Below are positions 60,608-64,000 of a stretch of DNA of 64,000 bases, piece after piece (the first letter of the stretch is position 1; the number at the start of each line of letters is the position of its first letter). The DNA comes from Lentzea waywayandensis. Lineage in GTDB: Bacteria; Actinomycetota; Actinomycetes; Mycobacteriales; Pseudonocardiaceae. A program made the translations under genes and the position numbers. The notes beneath the pieces were generated by a model. The model saw only the letters and a program-made list of their open reading frames with translations, ran no database searches and was not told where the DNA came from. The stretch spans positions 186,001-250,000 of the forward strand of contig NZ_FOYL01000014.1 of the NCBI RefSeq assembly GCF_900115955.1, written 5' to 3'.

Positions 60608-61498
60608 TCAGCCTGCCGATGGTCCCCGCCATCCCTTCACCGGCAGGGCGAACTTCTCGACCAGCCGGTCCGTGAACGGAGCCTGGCGCAGCCGCACGAC
60701 CTTGAGCGGCACCGCGCCTTCCACGATCTCGATCCGCGCGCCCGCGGGCAGCTCGAACGTGCGCCGCCCGTCCGCGGACAGCGCCGCCGGGTGGCCCGAC
60801 GAGTCGATCTCGAACGCCACGTGCGACTTCGGCGAGACGACCAGCGGCCGCGAGAACAGCGCGTGTGCGTTGCTCGGCACCACCAGGATCGCCTGCACGT
60901 CCGGCCACACGACCGGTCCGCCCGCCGAGAACGCGTAGGCCGTCGAGCCCGTCGGCGTCGCACAGATCACGCCGTCGCAGCCGAACGCCGACACCGGCCG
61001 GCCGTCGACCTCGACGACGACGTCGAGGATGCGTTCGCGGATCAGCTTCTCGACGGTGATCTCGTTGAGCGCCCAGGTCTGCGCGACCACGTCGCCGTTG
61101 ACCTTCGCGACGAGGTCGAGCGTCATGCGCTCTTCCACGAAGTAGTCGCGCTCCAGCACGTGGCCGACGGCCTCGTGCAACGCGTCCGAGTCGGCCTCCG
61201 CGAGGAATCCGACTCGGCCCAGGTTCACGCCCAGCACCGGCACCCGCGCCGGGCGGGCGAGTTCGGCGCCGCGCAGCAGCGTGCCGTCACCGCCCAGCAC
61301 CAGGACGAGCTCGGTGCCCTCGGCCGCGTGGTCGTCGGCGGGCACGACCTTGGTGCAGCACGACGGGCCGAGGTCACGCGCCTCGTCGTCGAGCACCCTC
61401 GTCGTGACGCCCCCGACCGCGAGACGGCCTGCCACCTGACGGGCGAGATCGATGTTGCTCTGGTGACCGGTGTGGACGACCAGCAGGACTTCCCTCAT
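60608..61498 (-). CDS. nadK: NAD kinase
   Basis: 296 aa. Phosphorylates NAD to NADP with ATP or polyphosphate. The GGDGT motif lies at residues 69-73 in LVLGGDGTLLRGAEL. NLGRVGFLAEAD, TLDLVAKVNGDVV and the conserved loop CATPTGSTAYAFSAGGP follow, and RPLVVSPKSHVAFEID closes the active-site side. ATG 61498 overlaps the tlyA stop (ATGA). Matches Rv1695 in position beside tlyA and recN. Confidence 0.96.
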   Translation of the reverse strand: MREVLLVVHTGHQSNIDLARQVAGRLAVGGVTTRVLDDEARDLGPSCCTKVVPADDHAAEGTELVLVLGGDGTLLRGAELARPARVPVLGVNLGRVGFLAEADSDALHEAVGHVLERDYFVEERMTLDLVAKVNGDVVAQTWALNEITVEKLIRERILDVVVEVDGRPVSAFGCDGVICATPTGSTAYAFSAGGPVVWPDVQAILVVPSNAHALFSRPLVVSPKSHVAFEIDSSGHPAALSADGRRTFELPAGARIEIVEGAVPLKVVRLRQAPFTDRLVEKFALPVKGWRGPSAG

Positions 61499-62292
61499 TG
61501 GGGCCCTTCTTCGACGGCGGTGCGCACCATCTCCTCCGCAGGGACGGGTTCACCCTTGCGAAGCCAGAGGAAGTACTCGACATTCCCGGACGGGCCGGGC
61601 AGCGGGCTCGCGACGACCCCGTGCACCGCCAGACCGAGTTCTGCTGCCGCCTTGGTCACGTCGAGCACGGCCTCGGCACGAAGCTCGGGCTCGCGCACGA
61701 CACCGCCGGAGCCGAGGCGTTCCTTGCCCACCTCGAACTGCGGCTTGACCATGGGCAGCAGGTCGCCCTCCTCGTCGAGGCACGCGGCCAGTGCGGGAAG
61801 CACAAGCCTCAACGAGATAAACGAAAGATCGGCCACCACGAGTTCAACTTTGCCCCCGATGTCCTCGGGCGTGAGGGTGCGGACGTTGGTCTTGTCCTTC
61901 ACCACGACCCGGTCGTCGGTCTGCAGCTTCCAGTCGAGCAGACCCCTGCCGACGTCGGCCGCGACCACCTGACGCGCGCCTTTGCGCAGCAGCACGTCGG
62001 TGAAACCGCCAGTGGACGCGCCGGCGTCGAGACAACGCCTGCCGGTGGGATCGATCTTGAAGCCCTCGAGCGCGCCGATGAGCTTGTGCGCACCCCTGGA
62101 CGCCCAGTTCGGGTCGTTGCCGATGTCCTTGACGACGACCGCGTCGGAGGTCTCCACGGCGGTGGCGGGCTTCGTCGCGACAGTGCCGCGGACCTTCACG
62201 CGTCCGTCCGCGACGAGTTGGCTGGCGTGCTCACGGGACCTGGCGAGCCCCCTGCGCACGAGTTCGGCGTCGAGCCGCACCCTGCGAGGCAC
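61495..62292 (-). CDS. tlyA: 16S/23S rRNA 2'-O-methyltransferase TlyA
   Basis: 265 aa. An N-terminal S4 RNA-binding domain (RLDAELVRRGLARSREHASQ) precedes an FtsJ-like methyltransferase with SAM motif CLDAGASTGGFTDVLLRKGA and the K-D-K/K-D-E type tetrad residues in VVKDIGN-like and KPQFEVGKERLGSGGVVRE. It methylates 2'-OH groups in both rRNAs and in mycobacteria affects capreomycin susceptibility. GTG 62292. It overlaps nadK; a small conserved gene precedes it by seven bases. Confidence 0.95.
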   Translation of the reverse strand: MPRRVRLDAELVRRGLARSREHASQLVADGRVKVRGTVATKPATAVETSDAVVVKDIGNDPNWASRGAHKLIGALEGFKIDPTGRRCLDAGASTGGFTDVLLRKGARQVVAADVGRGLLDWKLQTDDRVVVKDKTNVRTLTPEDIGGKVELVVADLSFISLRLVLPALAACLDEEGDLLPMVKPQFEVGKERLGSGGVVREPELRAEAVLDVTKAAAELGLAVHGVVASPLPGPSGNVEYFLWLRKGEPVPAEEMVRTAVEEGPQ

Positions 62293-62298
62293 TGTGCA

Positions 62299-62466
62299 TC
62301 ACACCTTGTCGATGCTCGACAGCGCGTCGGTGAGCGTCGCGTGCACGGCGTCGAACCGCGCGACGTGCTCGTCGAGGGGAACGTTCTCGAGCCCGTCGAG
62401 CCGCTCCAGCACGCCTTCGATGGCGTCAGCCGGGTTGGGCGGCGGTCCGGGCAGGGGGTAGCTCAC
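62299..62466 (-). CDS. Conserved small protein, counterpart of mycobacterial Rv1693
   Basis: 55 aa. Two helices (PADAIEGVLERLDGLENVP and VARFDAVHATLTDALSSID) after a Pro-rich leader VSYPLPGPPPN. Position between the HAD phosphatase and tlyA, and size, match the small gene at the same place in mycobacteria. Function unknown. GTG 62466 is the start; a longer frame adds an unlikely basic leader. It ends six bases before the tlyA start. Confidence 0.75.
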   Translation of the reverse strand: MSYPLPGPPPNPADAIEGVLERLDGLENVPLDEHVARFDAVHATLTDALSSIDKV

Positions 62467-62470
62467 GGTC

Positions 62471-63265
62471 TTACGGTAGCCGATGGAGTACCGACAGGTC
62501 CGCGCCGACATACGTGGGCCTTTGCTCAGCCGGAAGCGCTTGCGCCTCTTGCTCCGTGGATACACCTGTGAGCACAAGCAGCGAGTCCATGCCCGCGTTG
62601 ACCGCGCCCAGGATGTCCGTGTCGAGCCTGTCGCCGATCACCAGCGGACGGTTCGCGCCGAGGTCCTTCGCCGCCTGCTGGAGCAGCGGGGTGGCGGGCT
62701 TGCCGGCGACGAGCGGTTCCTGGTCGGTCGCGGTCTTCAGCGCCGCGACGAGGCTGCCGTTGCCGGGCAGGAGGCCGCGTTCGGTGGGCAGGGTGGCGTC
62801 GACGTTGCACGCCACCCACAGCGCGCCGTTGCGGATGGCCACCGCGGCCTCGGCCAGCTCACGCCAGCCGAGGTCCATGGACAGCCCTTGCAGGACCGCC
62901 ACCGCGCCTTCGGCGGTGTCGGTCGGGATGAGTCCGCGCTTGAACACCTCGGCCTCCAGGGCCTTGGTGCCGAGCACGAGCACAGTGGATCGCTTCGGCA
63001 GTCGTTCGGCCAGCATGGCCGCGCCTGCCTGCGAGGAGGTGCTCACCTCGTCGACGTTCGTCTCGAACCCGAGCTCGACGAGGTGATCGGCCACCATCTG
63101 CGGTGAGCGGGAGGCGTTGTTGGTGACGTAGCGGATCCCGACGCCCTTGCTTCTGGCCGCCGCAATCGCTTCGGCTGCACCCGGCACGGCCTCGGACCCT
63201 CGGTAGACGGTGCCGTCGAGATCGATCAGCAACGCGTCGTACCTGTCGACCAACGTCTCGCTCAC
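62471..63265 (-). CDS. HAD-IIA hydrolase, NagD/glycerol-3-phosphate phosphatase-like
   Basis: 264 aa. HAD motif I is LLIDLDGTVYRG (Asp15, Asp17), motif II IRYVTNNASRS, motif III/IV with GKPATPLL and GDRLDTDILGAVNAG. The NagD-type cap domain lies between. Position equals mycobacterial Rv1692, reported to act on glycerol 3-phosphate. GTG 63265 overlaps the stop of the TPR gene as GTGA. Confidence 0.9.
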   Translation of the reverse strand: MSETLVDRYDALLIDLDGTVYRGSEAVPGAAEAIAAARSKGVGIRYVTNNASRSPQMVADHLVELGFETNVDEVSTSSQAGAAMLAERLPKRSTVLVLGTKALEAEVFKRGLIPTDTAEGAVAVLQGLSMDLGWRELAEAAVAIRNGALWVACNVDATLPTERGLLPGNGSLVAALKTATDQEPLVAGKPATPLLQQAAKDLGANRPLVIGDRLDTDILGAVNAGMDSLLVLTGVSTEQEAQALPAEQRPTYVGADLSVLHRLP

Positions 63266-64000
63266 TGCTGCGGGGTCTCCTCCTGGGTCAGCTCGAACGC
63301 GCGCTCGGCGGCGTCCGTCTCCCCTTCGTCGTCAGCCTCGGCGGCGTTGAGGAACCACTTGACGGACTCCTCGATGCGACCGGCCGCGGCCAGGTTGTCG
63401 GCGTAAGCGTAGAAGAGCCGCGCGGAGTAGGGATTGCGCTGCCCCGGATCGAGGTCGGGACCCTGCAGGGCGACGACGGCCGCGTCGAGCTGGCCCATGT
63501 CACGACGAGCGCCGGCCGCGACGATGCGCAGCTCGATCTCGTCCTCCTGGCTCAGGTCCTTGGCCGCCGGGTCCTTGGCCAGATCGATGGCACGCTCCGG
63601 CCGGCCCAGGGCCCGCTCGCAGTCCGCCATGATCGCCAGGTGGCCCGGTCCGGGCATCATCCGGCGTGCGGCGCGCAACTCGCTGAGCGCCTCGGCCCAC
63701 TCGTCCGCGAAGTAGGCGGTCAGACCCGCCGCTTCCCGCACGACACCGACGCGAGCAGCCTTGCTCCGCGCGTACCGCGCGTGCTCCAGGGCCAGCTCCG
63801 GCTCCTCGTCGATCAGCAGCCCGGCCGCGGCCAGGTGCCGTCCGATGATCTCCGCGAGACCCTTGGGCAGGCTGCGCAGCTCGGCCTTGATCTCCGGGTC
63901 GAGCAGCGACAGGTCGGCTTCCTCCGGCAGTTCGGGCCGTCCGCCACGGGGCGCGGGCGCCTCGTCGCGCGGCTCCGCGCTGTCGTCGTCGTCCTTCTCG
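63262..64000 (-). CDS. Tetratricopeptide-like protein, counterpart of Rv1691 (C-terminal part)
   Basis: The frame runs off the right edge; 246 codons are visible. The visible upstream part is an acidic low-complexity leader (EKDDDDSAEPRDEAPAPRG) followed by PELPEEADLSLLDPEIKAEL and helical repeats: LIDEEPELALEHARYARSKA, LTAYFADEWAEALSELRAAR, MPGPGHLAIMADCERALGRP and LFYAYADNLAAAGRIEESVKWF. These are TPR-type pairs. Synteny with the HAD gene and tlyA supports the counterpart of Rv1691. The stop overlaps the HAD gene start. Confidence 0.8.
   Translation of the reverse strand, partial: EKDDDDSAEPRDEAPAPRGGRPELPEEADLSLLDPEIKAELRSLPKGLAEIIGRHLAAAGLLIDEEPELALEHARYARSKAARVGVVREAAGLTAYFADEWAEALSELRAARRMMPGPGHLAIMADCERALGRPERAIDLAKDPAAKDLSQEDEIELRIVAAGARRDMGQLDAAVVALQGPDLDPGQRNPYSARLFYAYADNLAAAGRIEESVKWFLNAAEADDEGETDAAERAFELTQEETPQQ

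Overview
The window is chromosomal DNA of a high-GC, filamentous-type actinobacterium. The closest fit is the Pseudonocardiales (Lentzea, Saccharothrix, Actinosynnema, Amycolatopsis relatives), with no species claim. The evidence is strong G/C third-position bias, many GTG starts, ATGA/GTGA stop-start overlaps, a conservon-type GTPase system, a DUF574 methyltransferase, snapalysin and M6 secreted proteases, and a mycobacteria-like tlyA-nadK-recN-steA-mctB-pyrG-xerD-parA-scpA-scpB-rluB gene order. No rRNA, tRNA, CRISPR array, prophage or intact insertion sequence was seen.

Layout. 1-5.5 kb: a minus-strand Liv-type ABC importer operon (livF, livG, acyl-CoA ligase, livH, livM, start of the binding lipoprotein). 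5.6-9.7 kb: a plus-strand stress group (SRPBCC protein, SigB/SigF-type sigma factor, DUF4383, YbdK ligase, haem-oxygenase-like protein, STAS antagonist) with two candidate SigB-type promoters. 9.7-16.5 kb: mixed genes (shrunken SDR, fungal-type cytosine deaminase, secreted M6 protease, TfoX and HEAT-like pair, YggT, FAD oxidase). 16.5-21.5 kb: a TPR-CHAT protease divergent from a subtilase, followed by an ECF sigma factor and an overlapping small protein, with a 14-bp palindrome in the divergent gap. 21.5-29 kb: DUF574 methyltransferase, PAS-GGDEF-degenerate EAL protein, snapalysin, and a three-gene conservon without its DUF742 member. 29.2-35.1 kb: an SsuABC-like transporter whose binding protein is separated from its ATPase and permeases by a PobA-like hydroxylase and an IniB-like repetitive protein. 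35.1-43.6 kb: three tandem paralogues with HTH, nSTAND NTPase, one membrane helix, beta-propeller and a Cys-ended tail; one has degraded Walker motifs.

43.8-64 kb is the conserved housekeeping block for chromosome segregation, recombination, cell division and nucleotide metabolism, read almost wholly leftward in overlapping genes. Accessory insertions are ald, a DUF1707/TM2 gene, a DUF2752 gene with a 168-bp imperfect palindrome between the last two, a SMI1/KNR4-like gene, and four overlapping small membrane-protein genes.

The best candidates for an undescribed system are the CHAT/subtilase/ECF/small-protein module and the three membrane-tethered STAND paralogues. Both have the architecture of regulated sensing or conflict systems, but their function is inferred from domains and layout only.
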